DNA of 64,000 bases from DAITQM01 sp039794245 (GTDB taxonomy: Bacteria; Pseudomonadota; Gammaproteobacteria; Xanthomonadales; Wenzhouxiangellaceae): positions 1-64,000 of the forward strand of contig JBDIVS010000009.1 of NCBI GenBank assembly GCA_039794245.1, in the 5' to 3' direction. Below are positions 7,880 to 17,153 of this stretch, in pieces; within the stretch, counting starts at the first letter, position 1; each line of letters opens with the position of its first letter. The position numbers and the translations under genes were made by a program. The notes under the pieces are model-generated. The model was not told the DNA's origin, did no database searches, and worked only from the letters and a program-made list of their open reading frames with translations.

Positions 7880-9250
7880 ATGAAAACCGACAGCGCTTCC
7901 CTGCACGGCATGTGGTCGTCGCGGATCGCATTCATCCTGGCGACGACGGGCTCGGCGGTCGGCCTCGGCAATATCTGGCGCTTTCCCTATATCACGGCGG
8001 AGAACGGTGGCGGGGCGTTTGTCCTGATGTATCTGGTGTGCGTGATGGGGGTCGGGGTACCGCTGATGCTCGCCGAGATCATCATCGGCCGCCGCGGGCG
8101 GTGCAGCCCGATCAATACGCTCCGGCTGCTGGCCCACGAGATGGGGGCGCACCGCGCCTGGGCGCTGATCGGCTGGTCGGGACTTCTGGTCGGGTTCATG
8201 GTGCTGTCGTTTTACAGCGTGATCGCCGGCTGGACACTGTCGTATGCCTTCGAGTATTCCATCACGCTGTTGACCGGCGCCGCGACGCTGGGCGAGCCCG
8301 CCGCGGTGTTCGAGACGCTGGTCGGCGATCCGTGGCGCCTGGTGTTCTGGCACACGCTGTTTATGGCGCTGACCGCCGGCGTCGTCGCCCTTGGCGTGGA
8401 GCAGGGGCTGGAGCGCGGGGTCAAGATTCTGATGCCCTTGCTGTTTACCTTGCTGCTTGTCCTGGTCGGCTACGGCATGACGACCGGCCATTTCGGCGAG
8501 GCCGTCGAATTCATGTTCAAGCCCGACTGGAGCCGGGTGACCGACGGCCAGGTGTGGCTGAACGCGATGGGTCAGGCGTTTTTCAGCCTGAGCCTCGGGA
8601 TGGCGGCGATCATGGCCTACGGCGCCTATTTGCCGCGCGCCGTGTCCGCCGGCAGCGCAGCGTTTACGGTCGGCATGGCCGATACTGGGGTGGCGCTGGT
8701 TGCCGGTCTGGCGATTTTTCCAATCGCCTTTGCTTACGGCCTCGATACCGGCTCAGGCGGCGTCGGTTTCACCTTTACGACGCTGCCGCACGCCTTCGAC
8801 GCGATGGCCTTCGGGCACCTTTACGCCGTGGCGTTTTTCTCGCTGCTCGCGGTTGCCGCCTGGACCTCGGGTATTTCCTTGATGGAGCCGCCGGTGGCGT
8901 ATCTCGTCGAACGCGCCGGGCTGACGCGGCCGAAGGCGGTGCTGCTGCTCGCCGCCGGGATCTGGGTGCTGGGGCTGGGCACGGTGTTGTCGTTCAATGT
9001 CTGGGCCGGGTTCAAACTGTGGGATCTGAACATCCAGGAGCTGTTGGAATACGCCTCGTCCAATCTGCTGTTGCCGCTCGGCGGCATGGCGACGGCGATC
9101 TTCGCCGGCTGGATCCTGAGCCGCGCCGACAGCCGCGAAGAGCTCGGCGATCTGCCGCTGTGGGCTTACCGGCTGTGGCGGATCATGGTGCGCTGGGTGT
9201 CGCCGGGGCTGGTCTTTCTGGTGCTGCTCGGCGTCACCGAAGTGCTGTAG
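7880..9250 (+). CDS. neurotransmitter:sodium symporter (NSS/SNF) family transporter
   Basis: 456 aa. I prefer the ATG at 7880, preceded by AAAGGA, over the in-frame TTG at 7853. The signature GLGNIWRFPY at residues 28-37 lies in the unwound TM1, which binds Na+ and substrate, and ENGGGAFVLMYLVC follows as TM2. About eleven hydrophobic segments follow, with FFSLSLGMAAIMAYGAYL as TM6. Bacterial NSS members such as LeuT and MhsT take up amino acids with Na+; the substrate here is not predictable. It stands alone with intergenic DNA on both sides. Confidence 0.92.
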   Translation: MKTDSASLHGMWSSRIAFILATTGSAVGLGNIWRFPYITAENGGGAFVLMYLVCVMGVGVPLMLAEIIIGRRGRCSPINTLRLLAHEMGAHRAWALIGWSGLLVGFMVLSFYSVIAGWTLSYAFEYSITLLTGAATLGEPAAVFETLVGDPWRLVFWHTLFMALTAGVVALGVEQGLERGVKILMPLLFTLLLVLVGYGMTTGHFGEAVEFMFKPDWSRVTDGQVWLNAMGQAFFSLSLGMAAIMAYGAYLPRAVSAGSAAFTVGMADTGVALVAGLAIFPIAFAYGLDTGSGGVGFTFTTLPHAFDAMAFGHLYAVAFFSLLAVAAWTSGISLMEPPVAYLVERAGLTRPKAVLLLAAGIWVLGLGTVLSFNVWAGFKLWDLNIQELLEYASSNLLLPLGGMATAIFAGWILSRADSREELGDLPLWAYRLWRIMVRWVSPGLVFLVLLGVTEVL

Positions 9251-9642
9251 CGACGAAGCGATCCACCACCTCGCGGGAAGCAAGGTTCAGGCGTGCGACT
9301 TTTGTTTTTTGTCTTTCTGCCAACGGCAAAGCCCCCAACGTCTAAGGTAACTGGCGCCGCGAAGCGGCGTCCAGTTCACCGCCTTGTTCGATCATGTTTC
9401 TCACAGAGGCAGTAAGACACGGAGGATTTTCTTTTGCAATATTCAATTCTACTCCGTGTTCTTATATGTCGCTCCGTGAGAGATCGTTATTTTTCATTAT
9501 TCCGTCTACAACGATCACAGTACCGATATCATTCTCATCCATCTTCGTGTCTCCGCGCCTTCGTGAGAGACCTCTTCGGTGATCGAACAACGTCATTCCG
9601 AACGCGCCCGCGGCAGCGGGCGCGATCCGGAATCCAGCCGTT
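9251..9642. other. intergenic, relatively AT-rich, with a hairpin
   Basis: No gene is supported. The middle (about 9400-9580) is clearly more AT-rich than its surroundings, with phrases such as CACAGAGGCAGTAAGACACGG and CACGGAGGATTTTC that recall short dispersed intergenic repeats. Near 9594-9634 a long hairpin pairs ATTCCG..CGCGCCCGC with GCGGGCGCG..CGGAAT. It lies between two convergent genes and could end transcription from both sides. Confidence 0.45.
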
Positions 9643-10122
9643 TCAGCCTTCCTTTTTTTCTTCCTTTTCCCGTTTGTGCTGCTCGGCTTCGACTTCGTCC
9701 GCCGCCTGCTCGGCGACTTCGAGGATTTCCAGATAGTTGCCTTCGATCGTAGCCAGCCGGTCGCCTTCGAAGGTCAATAGCAGGTGCCGGTGGTCAACCA
9801 TTTTGCCGCCGCGCGGCGCCAGGGTGTAAACGTAATCCCAGCGGTCCTGGTGGAACGGGTCGGCGATCGCCGGCGAGCCGAGGATGGACAGCACCTGGCT
9901 TTTGGTCATGCCTTCGCGGACCATCGCCAGGTCGTCCTTGTCCACGACGTTGCCCTGGTTGATGTCCATTTTGTAGATCAAAGGCAGATCCTCGATCACG
10001 CCGCGGCAGCCGCCGGCCGTCAGGACCAGCGCCGCCGGCAGGACTGCGAGCAGGGCCGAGGCCGCCCTCAGGTACGGCTGCCGCCCGGTGGGGGGCGGTT
10101 GAATCGGCAGATCGGGCTTCAT
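9643..10122 (-). CDS. bamE: outer-membrane assembly lipoprotein BamE (SmpA/OmlA)
   Basis: 159 aa from the ATG at 10122; an ATG nine codons upstream (10149) is possible but sits nearly on the likely transcription start. After a signal region ending in AGGC comes the BamE fold: LPLIYKMDINQGNVV, DLAMVREGMTKSQVLSILGSP, FHQDRWDYVYTLAPRGG and RHLLLTFEGDRLATIEG. BamE stabilises the BAM complex that inserts beta-barrels. The tail is unusually charged (KREKEEKKEG). It is divergent from fur, a classic arrangement. Confidence 0.95.
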   Translation of the reverse strand: MKPDLPIQPPPTGRQPYLRAASALLAVLPAALVLTAGGCRGVIEDLPLIYKMDINQGNVVDKDDLAMVREGMTKSQVLSILGSPAIADPFHQDRWDYVYTLAPRGGKMVDHRHLLLTFEGDRLATIEGNYLEILEVAEQAADEVEAEQHKREKEEKKEG

Positions 10123-10199
10123 GGTTGCGTCATCGCTCAGGTTGGGCATCGGGGCTTGGATGATACAATGGAACCGGTTGCAACTGGGGGGAGACGACC

Positions 10200-10616
10200 T
10201 TGCCCACCACCGATAGCGACGACCTGCGAAAAGCCGGCCTGAAGGTGACCCAGCCGCGCATGCTGATTCTCGAGATGCTCGGCCGGCAGCGCCACAAACA
10301 TATGACCGCTGACGATCTGCACCGGGCGTTGATCGACGCCAACCAGGATGTCGGCCTGGCAACGATCTACCGCGTGCTCGCCCAGTTCGAGGCCGCCGGC
10401 CTCGTGATCAAACACCACTTCGAGGGTGGGCAGGCGTATTACGAGCTGGACAGCGGTTCCCACCACGACCACATGGTCTGTGTCGAAACCGGCAAGGTGA
10501 TCGAGTTCGTCAGTGACGAGATCGAGCGCTTGCAGGAAAAAATCGCCGCCGAGCATGGCTACCTCGTCGAGGATCACAGCCTGGTGCTCTACGTCAGGCC
10601 GAAACGCGGCAAGTAG
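10200..10616 (+). CDS. fur: ferric uptake regulator Fur
   Basis: 138 aa with a TTG start preceded by a strong GGGGGGAG. The N-terminal winged helix (LKVTQPRMLILEML, VGLATIYRVLAQFEAAGLV) is followed by the metal-binding dimerisation domain with HHDH at residues 88-91. The CxxC that binds structural zinc in E. coli Fur is incomplete: only C94 is present, followed by VETGKV, as in P. aeruginosa Fur. It represses iron-uptake genes when loaded with Fe2+. The shared promoter region with bamE is only 77 bp. Confidence 0.96.
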   Translation: MPTTDSDDLRKAGLKVTQPRMLILEMLGRQRHKHMTADDLHRALIDANQDVGLATIYRVLAQFEAAGLVIKHHFEGGQAYYELDSGSHHDHMVCVETGKVIEFVSDEIERLQEKIAAEHGYLVEDHSLVLYVRPKRGK

Positions 10617-10677
10617 TAGCCGCCGGCGCTGCCCGGGTCGCGGCTAAGCCGCCGCGTTCGGGCGGCGCGGCTGCCGT

Positions 10678-12366
10678 TCAGGAGACCGCGGCGAGCAGCT
10701 CGCGAGCGTGGGCCAGGGCGGCCGGCGTATCCTTGCCGCCGAGCATCCGGGCCAGTTCCTGCAATCGTTCCTCGCCGTTCAGCGGCCTAACTTCGGTCCA
10801 GGTCCGCCGCTTGTCGCTTCGTTTGCTGATCCGGATATGACAGTCGGCGAGCGATGCCACCTGGGCCAGGTGCGTGACGCACAACACCTGCCGGCCGGCC
10901 CCCGCTTTCCGGGTGCTCACGGTTTTGAGCAGCCGGCCGACGGCGTGCGCCGCAGCGCCGCCGACGCCGGCGTCGACTTCATCGAAAATCTGCGTCGGGG
11001 CGCCGCCCGCACCGCCGCCCTGCTGCATCGCTGCGACCATCATCGCCAGCGCCACCCGCGACAACTCGCCGCCCGAGGCGATCTTGCGCAACAGGTCGGG
11101 GGCCGTGCCGGGGTTGGCGCTGAACCGGATCGTGATCTTGTCGGTGCCGTGCGCCTGCCACTGGGGTTCTTGTTCGCTTTCGAGATCGATCCGCCACTCG
11201 GCGCCGGGCATGCCGAGTTCGCGGATCAGGGTGCGGCCGGCGGCGGTCAGGTGCTCGGCACGGGTACGGCGCTCGGCGCCCAGTTTGGTGGCGCGTTCGA
11301 TGTAGGTCCGGCGGGCGGCCTCGGCCTCGTGGCGGCAGCGGGCGATGGCCTGGTCGAGATCGGCCAGCACCGCGCGCCGGCGGCGCAGTTCCTCCAGCCT
11401 GGCCTTCAGCTCGCGGACTTCGATCCGGTGCTTGCGGGCCAGGTCGTGCAGCCGGGCGAGGCGCCGGTCGAGCGCGGCGAGCACGTCGGGGTCGAGTTCG
11501 AGCGCATCGGCGAAGTGGCGCAGCCAACGGGCCGCCTCGGCGAGATTGATCCTGGCTTCTTCGAAGATCGCCGCTAGTTCCTTCAGTTCCGGCACCTCGG
11601 GCACAAGCCGGGTGCAGCGCGACGTTTGCTCGTTGAGCCGGGCCAGCACGGCGTTGTCGTCATCGTCGAGAGCGGCCAGGGCGGCGCGGCAGAAGTCGCC
11701 GAGTTCGTCCGAGTGGCTGAGCCGGCGGTGGTCGGCGACCAACGCATCGTAGGCGTCGAAATCGGCTTCGGCAGCGGCCAGCTCATCGACCTGGAAGCCG
11801 AGGTATTCCATCTCGTCGGGGTGTTCGGCCGTGGCCAAGGTGGCGGCCAGCCGCTCTTCGGCTGCCCGCCAGTCGCGGAAAGCCGCCGCGACCTTCAGGC
11901 GTAATTCCGGGTCGCCGCCGGCATTGTCGAGCCAGTCGAGTTGGCCGCGCGCCTGCAATAGCCGGTACTGGCCATGCTGGCCGTGCAGATCGACGAGCAG
12001 GCTGCCGAGTTCGGCCAATTGCTGGGCGGTGACTGGCGTGCCGTTCAGCCAGGCGCGGGAGCCGCCGTCGGCCTGCACCGTGCGGCGCAGGATCAGCGTA
12101 CCGTCCCAGGCCAGATCCTGGGCGGCGCACCAGGCGGCGGCAGGGCCGTTGTCGCCGGGCTGGAAGAGCGCGGTGATTTCGGCGCGCTCAGCCCCGTCGC
12201 GGACCTGGCTGCTGCTCGCCCGTTGGCCGAGCGCCAGGCCCAGGGCATCGACGATGATGGACTTGCCGGCGCCGGTCTCGCCGCTCAGCACGGTCAGTCC
12301 CGGTGCGAAGTCCAGCTCGAGGTCGTCGATAATCGCAAAATCGCGGATCGCCAGCGCCGTCAGCAT
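10678..12366 (-). CDS. recN: DNA repair ATPase RecN
   Basis: 562 aa from the ATG at 12366 (MLTALAIRDFAIIDDLELDF), aligned to the usual RecN start; another ATG lies three codons upstream. The SMC-like protein has Walker A GETGAGKS at residues 29-36, a central coiled coil (about 160-360) and a C-terminal half with LRKIASGGELSRVALAMM (ABC signature) and QIFDEVDAGVGG (Walker B). RecN holds broken DNA ends in double-strand-break repair. It is divergent from grpE and convergent with fur. No SOS box is obvious between recN and grpE. Confidence 0.97.
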   Translation of the reverse strand: MLTALAIRDFAIIDDLELDFAPGLTVLSGETGAGKSIIVDALGLALGQRASSSQVRDGAERAEITALFQPGDNGPAAAWCAAQDLAWDGTLILRRTVQADGGSRAWLNGTPVTAQQLAELGSLLVDLHGQHGQYRLLQARGQLDWLDNAGGDPELRLKVAAAFRDWRAAEERLAATLATAEHPDEMEYLGFQVDELAAAEADFDAYDALVADHRRLSHSDELGDFCRAALAALDDDDNAVLARLNEQTSRCTRLVPEVPELKELAAIFEEARINLAEAARWLRHFADALELDPDVLAALDRRLARLHDLARKHRIEVRELKARLEELRRRRAVLADLDQAIARCRHEAEAARRTYIERATKLGAERRTRAEHLTAAGRTLIRELGMPGAEWRIDLESEQEPQWQAHGTDKITIRFSANPGTAPDLLRKIASGGELSRVALAMMVAAMQQGGGAGGAPTQIFDEVDAGVGGAAAHAVGRLLKTVSTRKAGAGRQVLCVTHLAQVASLADCHIRISKRSDKRRTWTEVRPLNGEERLQELARMLGGKDTPAALAHARELLAAVS

Positions 12367-12454
12367 GCGCAGCATTCTACCCGGTGCGGCCCGGCCGGTC
12401 AGCCGGCCCGGTGAAATCCAAGGTCCGGCTTTGGACGTTTTGTGGCACGGGCCG

Positions 12455-12483
12455 CTTTGAAACCCGGGCAACGAGCCCCATAT
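12455..12483 (+). promoter_or_regulatory. sigma-32 (RpoH) heat-shock promoter of grpE
   Basis: CTTTGAAA (12455-12462) and CCCCATAT (12476-12483) are separated by 13 bp. This matches the RpoH consensus CTTGAAA-N11-16-CCCCATNT nearly perfectly. Initiation would fall near 12490, about 25 bp before the grpE ATG. It implies heat induction of grpE and, by read-through, of dnaK, dnaJ and possibly dapB. Confidence 0.85.
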
Positions 12484-12514
12484 TGGCAGCGAGCATTGAC
12501 CGCGGATCGGATTC

Positions 12515-13108
12515 ATGGAAACACCTGCAAGCCCGCCGGTTGCCGGCAACGAACCCGCCGAACAGAACGGCAACGGTACCGCCGATGCGGCGCCGGCCGA
12601 GCCGGATCCGGTGGCCGCCCTGAACGCCGAATTGGCCGCGGCCAAAGACGAGGTGCTGCGCCTGCGCGCCGAGCTGGACAACCAGCACAAACGCCTGGTG
12701 CGCGAAATCGACAAGATGCGGCGTTACGCCCAGGATCGGCTGATCGCCGACCTGCTGCCGGCGCTCGACAGCCTGGAGCGCGGCCTCGGCAACGATCAGG
12801 CGAGCCCCGAGCAGTTGCGTGAGGGCGTCGAACTGAGCCACCGGCTGTTCAGCAAGACGCTGGCCGATCACGGCCTGAGTGCCATCGACCCGCGCGGCGA
12901 ACGCTTCGATCCCGAGGCACACGAAGCGATGGGGATGAAACCGGCGGCCGGAGGTATCGAGCCCGGCGCGGTCATCGAGGTTTTGCAACCCGGCTACCGG
13001 CTGCACGAGAGGGTACTGCGCCCGGCGCTGGTGATGGTCGCCGCCGAAGCGGCTGAGGCCGCGGCGGCGGAAGCCTCCCCGGAAGACGGCGGCACGCCGG
13101 CCGATTGA
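12515..13108 (+). CDS. grpE: nucleotide exchange factor GrpE
   Basis: 197 aa. A low-complexity N-terminus is followed by the dimeric coiled coil (about 35-85: LRLRAELDNQHKRLVREIDKM) and the four-helix/beta-wing domain with the signature DRLIADLLPALDSLERGL and, at the end, PGAVIEVLQPGYRLHERVLRPALVMVA. GrpE releases ADP from DnaK. The Ala/Glu-rich tail after residue 175 is a lineage extension. It opens grpE-dnaK-dnaJ-dapB behind a sigma-32 promoter; no hrcA is present. Confidence 0.97.
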   Translation: METPASPPVAGNEPAEQNGNGTADAAPAEPDPVAALNAELAAAKDEVLRLRAELDNQHKRLVREIDKMRRYAQDRLIADLLPALDSLERGLGNDQASPEQLREGVELSHRLFSKTLADHGLSAIDPRGERFDPEAHEAMGMKPAAGGIEPGAVIEVLQPGYRLHERVLRPALVMVAAEAAEAAAAEASPEDGGTPAD

Positions 13109-13183
13109 ATTCGGCCCGCCCGGGCCCCAGGTATGGGTCATTGAACACTCCTTCTAAGCGCAAACACTGAGCGAGTCACGAAC

Positions 13184-15106
13184 ATGGGCAAAATCATCGG
13201 CATCGATCTGGGCACCACCAACTCCTGCGTGGCGGTGCTCGAAGGCGGCAAACCGAAAGTCATCGAAAACGCCGAGGGCGATCGCACGACGCCGTCGGTC
13301 GTCGCCTTCACCAAGGACAACGAAGTACTGGTCGGCCAGCCGGCCAAGCGCCAGGCGGTGACCAACCCGCGCCACACGCTGTACGCGGTCAAGCGCCTCA
13401 TCGGCCGCAAGTTCACCGATGCCGAGGTGCAAAAAGACATCAACATGGTGCCGTTCTCGATCGTCAAGGCCGACAACGGCGACGCCTGGGTTGAAGTCGA
13501 GGGCAAGAAAATGGCGCCGCCGGAAATCTCGGCGCGCGTCCTGATGAAGATGAAAAAGACCGCCGAGGACTATCTTGGCGAGGCGGTGAGCACCGCGGTG
13601 ATCACCGTCCCGGCGTATTTCAACGATTCGCAGCGCCAGGCCACCAAGGACGCCGGCAGGATCGCCGGTCTCGAAGTCAAGCGCATCATCAATGAACCGA
13701 CCGCCGCGGCGCTGGCCTACGGGCTGGACAAGAAGGGCGGCGACCGCAAGATCGCGGTCTATGACCTGGGCGGCGGCACGTTCGATATCTCGATCATCGA
13801 GATCGCCTCGGTCGAAGGCGAAAAGCAGTTCGAGGTGCTGGCCACCAACGGCGACACCTTTCTCGGCGGCGAGGACTTCGACAAAAAGCTGATCGATTAC
13901 CTGCTCGACGAGTTCAAGAAGGACCAGGGCATGGACCTGCGCAACGATCCGCTGGCCATGCAGCGCCTGCGCGAAGCCGCCGAGCGCGCCAAGATCGAAC
14001 TCAGTTCGAGCCAGCAGACCGAAGTCAATCTGCCGTACATCACGGCTGACCAGAACGGCCCGAAACATCTGAACATCAAACTCACGCGGGCCAAGCTCGA
14101 AGCGCTGGTCGATGACCTGATCAAGCGCACGCTCGGCCCGTGCCGCACGGCGATCAACGACGCCGGCCTCAAAGTGGCCGACGTCGACGAGGTGATCCTG
14201 GTCGGTGGCCAGACTCGTATGCCTAAAGTGCAGCAGGCGGTCGCCGAGTTCTTCGGCAAGGAGCCGCGCAAGGACGTCAACCCCGACGAGGCGGTGGCGA
14301 TCGGCGCCGCGATCCAGGCCGGCGTGCTGGCCGGCGACGTCAAGGACGTGCTGCTGCTCGACGTCACGCCGCTGTCGCTCGGCATCGAGACGCTCGGCGG
14401 CGTGATGACCAAGATCATCGAGAAGAACACGACGATCCCGACCAAAGCGACACAGACTTTCTCGACCGCCGAAGACAACCAGACCGCGGTCACTGTCCAC
14501 GTCCTGCAGGGCGAGCGCGAACAGGCGAGCGCCAACAAGACCCTGGCCCGGTTCGATCTCGCCGGCATCGAGCCGGCGCCGCGCGGCATGCCGCAGGTCG
14601 AGGTGACGTTCGACATCGACGCCAATGGCATCCTGCACGTCTCGGCCAAGGACAAGAAAACCGGCAAGGAACAGCGCATCGAGATCAAGGCCTCGAGTGG
14701 CCTCAGCGAAGGCGAAATCGAGCGCATGGTCAAAGACGCCGAAGCGCACAAGGAAGAAGACCGCAAGTTCCACGAACTGGTCGCCTCGCGCAACGCCGCC
14801 GATACACTGGCTTATTCGACGCGCAAGGCGCTCGCCGAGCACGGCGACAAACTCGACGAGAGCGAGCGCGGCAAGATAGACGAGGCGCTGAAAGCCGTGG
14901 ACGAGGCGCTCAGAGGCGACGACAAGGAAACGATCGAAAACGCTTCCAACACGCTGACCCAGGCGGCGCAGGCGCTGTATCAAAAAGCCGCGCAGGCGGC
15001 GCAGCAGCAGAGCGCGGCGGCCGGCGGCGGCGACGGGCAGCAAGCGGCCGGCGACAGCGATGTCGTCGATGCTGAGTTCACCGAAGTCAAAGAAAACAAG
15101 CAGTAA
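13184..15106 (+). CDS. dnaK: molecular chaperone DnaK (Hsp70)
   Basis: 640 aa, standard length. The actin-like ATPase opens GKIIGIDLGTTNSCVAVLEG; further signatures are VYDLGGGTFDISII and VILVGGQTRMPKVQ. The linker VLLLDVTPLSLGIETLGG leads to the substrate-binding domain and the helical lid, ending in the co-chaperone tail DSDVVDAEFTEVKENK. It folds nascent and stress-damaged proteins with DnaJ and GrpE and usually restrains RpoH. A 75-bp gap to grpE holds no evident terminator. Confidence 0.99.
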   Translation: MGKIIGIDLGTTNSCVAVLEGGKPKVIENAEGDRTTPSVVAFTKDNEVLVGQPAKRQAVTNPRHTLYAVKRLIGRKFTDAEVQKDINMVPFSIVKADNGDAWVEVEGKKMAPPEISARVLMKMKKTAEDYLGEAVSTAVITVPAYFNDSQRQATKDAGRIAGLEVKRIINEPTAAALAYGLDKKGGDRKIAVYDLGGGTFDISIIEIASVEGEKQFEVLATNGDTFLGGEDFDKKLIDYLLDEFKKDQGMDLRNDPLAMQRLREAAERAKIELSSSQQTEVNLPYITADQNGPKHLNIKLTRAKLEALVDDLIKRTLGPCRTAINDAGLKVADVDEVILVGGQTRMPKVQQAVAEFFGKEPRKDVNPDEAVAIGAAIQAGVLAGDVKDVLLLDVTPLSLGIETLGGVMTKIIEKNTTIPTKATQTFSTAEDNQTAVTVHVLQGEREQASANKTLARFDLAGIEPAPRGMPQVEVTFDIDANGILHVSAKDKKTGKEQRIEIKASSGLSEGEIERMVKDAEAHKEEDRKFHELVASRNAADTLAYSTRKALAEHGDKLDESERGKIDEALKAVDEALRGDDKETIENASNTLTQAAQALYQKAAQAAQQQSAAAGGGDGQQAAGDSDVVDAEFTEVKENKQ

Positions 15107-15167
15107 GGCGCGGGCAGTGAGGCGTAGGGCGTCGTGTGCACAAATCGGCTGAACCCTCACGCCCATC

Positions 15168-16268
15168 ATGCCGCGCGATTACTATGAAATTCTCGGCGTC
15201 GCCCGCGACGCCGACGGCGATGAGCTGAAAAAAGCCTATCGCCGGCTGGCGATGCGCCACCATCCGGACCGCAATCCGGACGATGCCGCAGCGCAGGAAA
15301 AATTCAAGGAGATCAAGGAAGCCTACGAAGTCCTAAAAGACCCCGAAAAGCGGGTCGTTTACGACCGTTACGGTCACGAGGGACTCAGGCGCGGCGGGGC
15401 GGGCGCCGGCGGCCCCGATCTCGGCGACATCTTCGGGGATATCTTCGGCGACATCTTCGGTGGCGGCCGGCGCCGGCCGCGGCGCGGCAGCGATCTGGCG
15501 CTGGCCATCGAACTCGACCTGCGCGACGCCGTCTTCGGCTGCACCCGTGACGTCCAGATCCCGACGTGGGCAACCTGCGCCCATTGCGGCGGCAGCGGCT
15601 CGGCCAGCGGCCAGTTGCAGCGCTGCGGCACCTGCGGCGGCGGCGGCCAGGTGCGCCTCCAGCAGGGCTTTTTCTCGATCATGCAAACCTGCCCGGCGTG
15701 CCGCGGTCGGGGGCAGGTGGTTGCCGACCCGTGCGCCGAATGCCACGGCGACGGCCGGGTCCGCGAACAGCGGCGATTGTCGATCACGATCCCCGCCGGT
15801 GTCGATCACGGCGACCGGATCCGGTTGAGCGGCGAAGGCGAAGCGGCGTTGAGCGGCGGCAGCCCCGGCGATCTTTACGTCGAAATCCACCTCAAGCCGC
15901 ACCCGCTTTTCACCCGCGACGGCGACGATCTGTATTGCGCCACGCCCATCGACTTCAGCACCGCGGCCCTCGGCGGCGAACTGATGGTGCCGACGATCGA
16001 AGGCGAAGTGACGCTGAAAATCCCGCCCGGCACCCAAAGCGGCAAACAGTTCCGGCTGCGCGGCAAGGGCGTGCGTTCGGTGCGCAGCACACGGACCGGC
16101 GATTTGTACTGTAAAGTAACGATCGAAACCCCGGTCGGGCTCAACGCCGAGCAAAAAGCGCTGCTCCGCCGCTTCCAGGAAAGCCTGGACAAGGATCGCG
16201 CCCGGCACACGCCGCAGACTGGCGGCTGGCTCGATGAGGTCAAACGTTTTTTCGGCATAGGAGAGTGA
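15168..16268 (+). CDS. dnaJ: co-chaperone DnaJ (Hsp40)
   Basis: 366 aa, class A DnaJ. The J domain has HPD at residues 32-34. A Gly-rich stretch around 75-105 contains the tandem GDIFGDIFGDIFGGG. Four zinc-binding repeats follow: CAHCGGSG, CGTCGGGG, CPACRGRG and CAECHGDG. The C-terminal peptide-binding domains end in VKRFFGIGE. DnaJ stimulates DnaK ATP hydrolysis and delivers clients. The dapB start lies one base after its stop. Confidence 0.98.
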   Translation: MPRDYYEILGVARDADGDELKKAYRRLAMRHHPDRNPDDAAAQEKFKEIKEAYEVLKDPEKRVVYDRYGHEGLRRGGAGAGGPDLGDIFGDIFGDIFGGGRRRPRRGSDLALAIELDLRDAVFGCTRDVQIPTWATCAHCGGSGSASGQLQRCGTCGGGGQVRLQQGFFSIMQTCPACRGRGQVVADPCAECHGDGRVREQRRLSITIPAGVDHGDRIRLSGEGEAALSGGSPGDLYVEIHLKPHPLFTRDGDDLYCATPIDFSTAALGGELMVPTIEGEVTLKIPPGTQSGKQFRLRGKGVRSVRSTRTGDLYCKVTIETPVGLNAEQKALLRRFQESLDKDRARHTPQTGGWLDEVKRFFGIGE

Positions 16269-16269
16269 A

Positions 16270-17055
16270 TTGCGCCTCCTGATCAACGGCGCGACCGGCA
16301 AGATGGGCCGCGAACTGATCGCCCTGATCGGCCGCGACCCGCACCTGATCCTGGCCGGCGCCCTCACCCGCCCCGGCCATCCGCTGATCGGCACCGATGC
16401 CGGAGAGCAGGCCGGCCTGGGCGCGCTCGGCGTGGCGATTCAGGAAAACTTGACCGGCATCGAAAACGTCGATCTGGTCATCGACTTTTCCGTCGCTGCC
16501 GGCCTGCTCGCCGCCGCCGATCATGCCCGCCGTCTCAAAGCCGCCTTATTGAGCGGCACCACCGCCCTGGACGAAGCCGGGCACGAGGCGCTGAGGGCTC
16601 TTGCGCACGAAACCCAGGTGCTGTGGGCGCCGAACATGAGTCTCGGCGTCCAGGCGCTAAAACTCGCCGCGGTGCGTACCGCGGCCGCGCTGGGCCCGGA
16701 TGCCGATTGCGAAATCGTCGAAAGCCACCACCGCGGCAAACGGGACGCCCCATCCGGCACCGCGCTCGACCTGGCGCACGCCATTGCCGCCGCCCGCGAC
16801 CAAAAAGCCGAAGACGCCATCGTCACCGCCCGCCACGGCCCCCGCCGCCCCGGCGAAATCGGCATCGCCAGCCTGCGCGGCGGCGACCTCGCCGGCGAAC
16901 ACCAGATCCGCCTGATCCTCCAAGGCGAAACCCTCGAACTCACCCACCGCGCCACCAGCCGCACCATCTTCGCCCGCGGCGCCCTCACCACCGCCCGCTG
17001 GCTCCTCCAACAACCCCCCGGCCTGTACCGTATAGAACAAATGTTCGGGCATTGA
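16270..17055 (+). CDS. dapB: 4-hydroxy-tetrahydrodipicolinate reductase DapB
   Basis: 261 aa with a TTG start; GGAGAG lies 5 bases upstream, at the end of dnaJ. The Rossmann motif GATGKMGRELIAL binds NAD(P)H. The catalytic signature ESHHRGKRDAPSGTALDLA (about residues 148-166) carries the His and Lys of the active site, and HRATSRTIFARGAL closes the tetramerisation region. It acts in the diaminopimelate/lysine pathway. In many gammaproteobacteria carA and carB follow; here the synteny breaks right after the stop. Confidence 0.97.
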   Translation: MRLLINGATGKMGRELIALIGRDPHLILAGALTRPGHPLIGTDAGEQAGLGALGVAIQENLTGIENVDLVIDFSVAAGLLAAADHARRLKAALLSGTTALDEAGHEALRALAHETQVLWAPNMSLGVQALKLAAVRTAAALGPDADCEIVESHHRGKRDAPSGTALDLAHAIAAARDQKAEDAIVTARHGPRRPGEIGIASLRGGDLAGEHQIRLILQGETLELTHRATSRTIFARGALTTARWLLQQPPGLYRIEQMFGH

Positions 17056-17153
17056 ACGGACGTCGTATAAGCGACAGGAACAGACTGGGTATGGCGCTCA
17101 CCGAATGCTCAATGCACCGGGAATGTGCATCATTGGCAATATGAGTGTAAACC

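Noticed and set aside
7912..9345. A 477-codon frame in another phase of the NSS transporter gene
   Set aside because: Arg/Gly/Ala-rich translation without domains; the transporter frame has clear NSS motifs.
13154..15169. A 671-codon open frame antisense to dnaK
   Set aside because: It is a mirror of dnaK codon bias in GC-rich DNA: low-complexity, rich in Arg, Asp, Leu and Val, with no family similarity. dnaK on the plus strand is certain.
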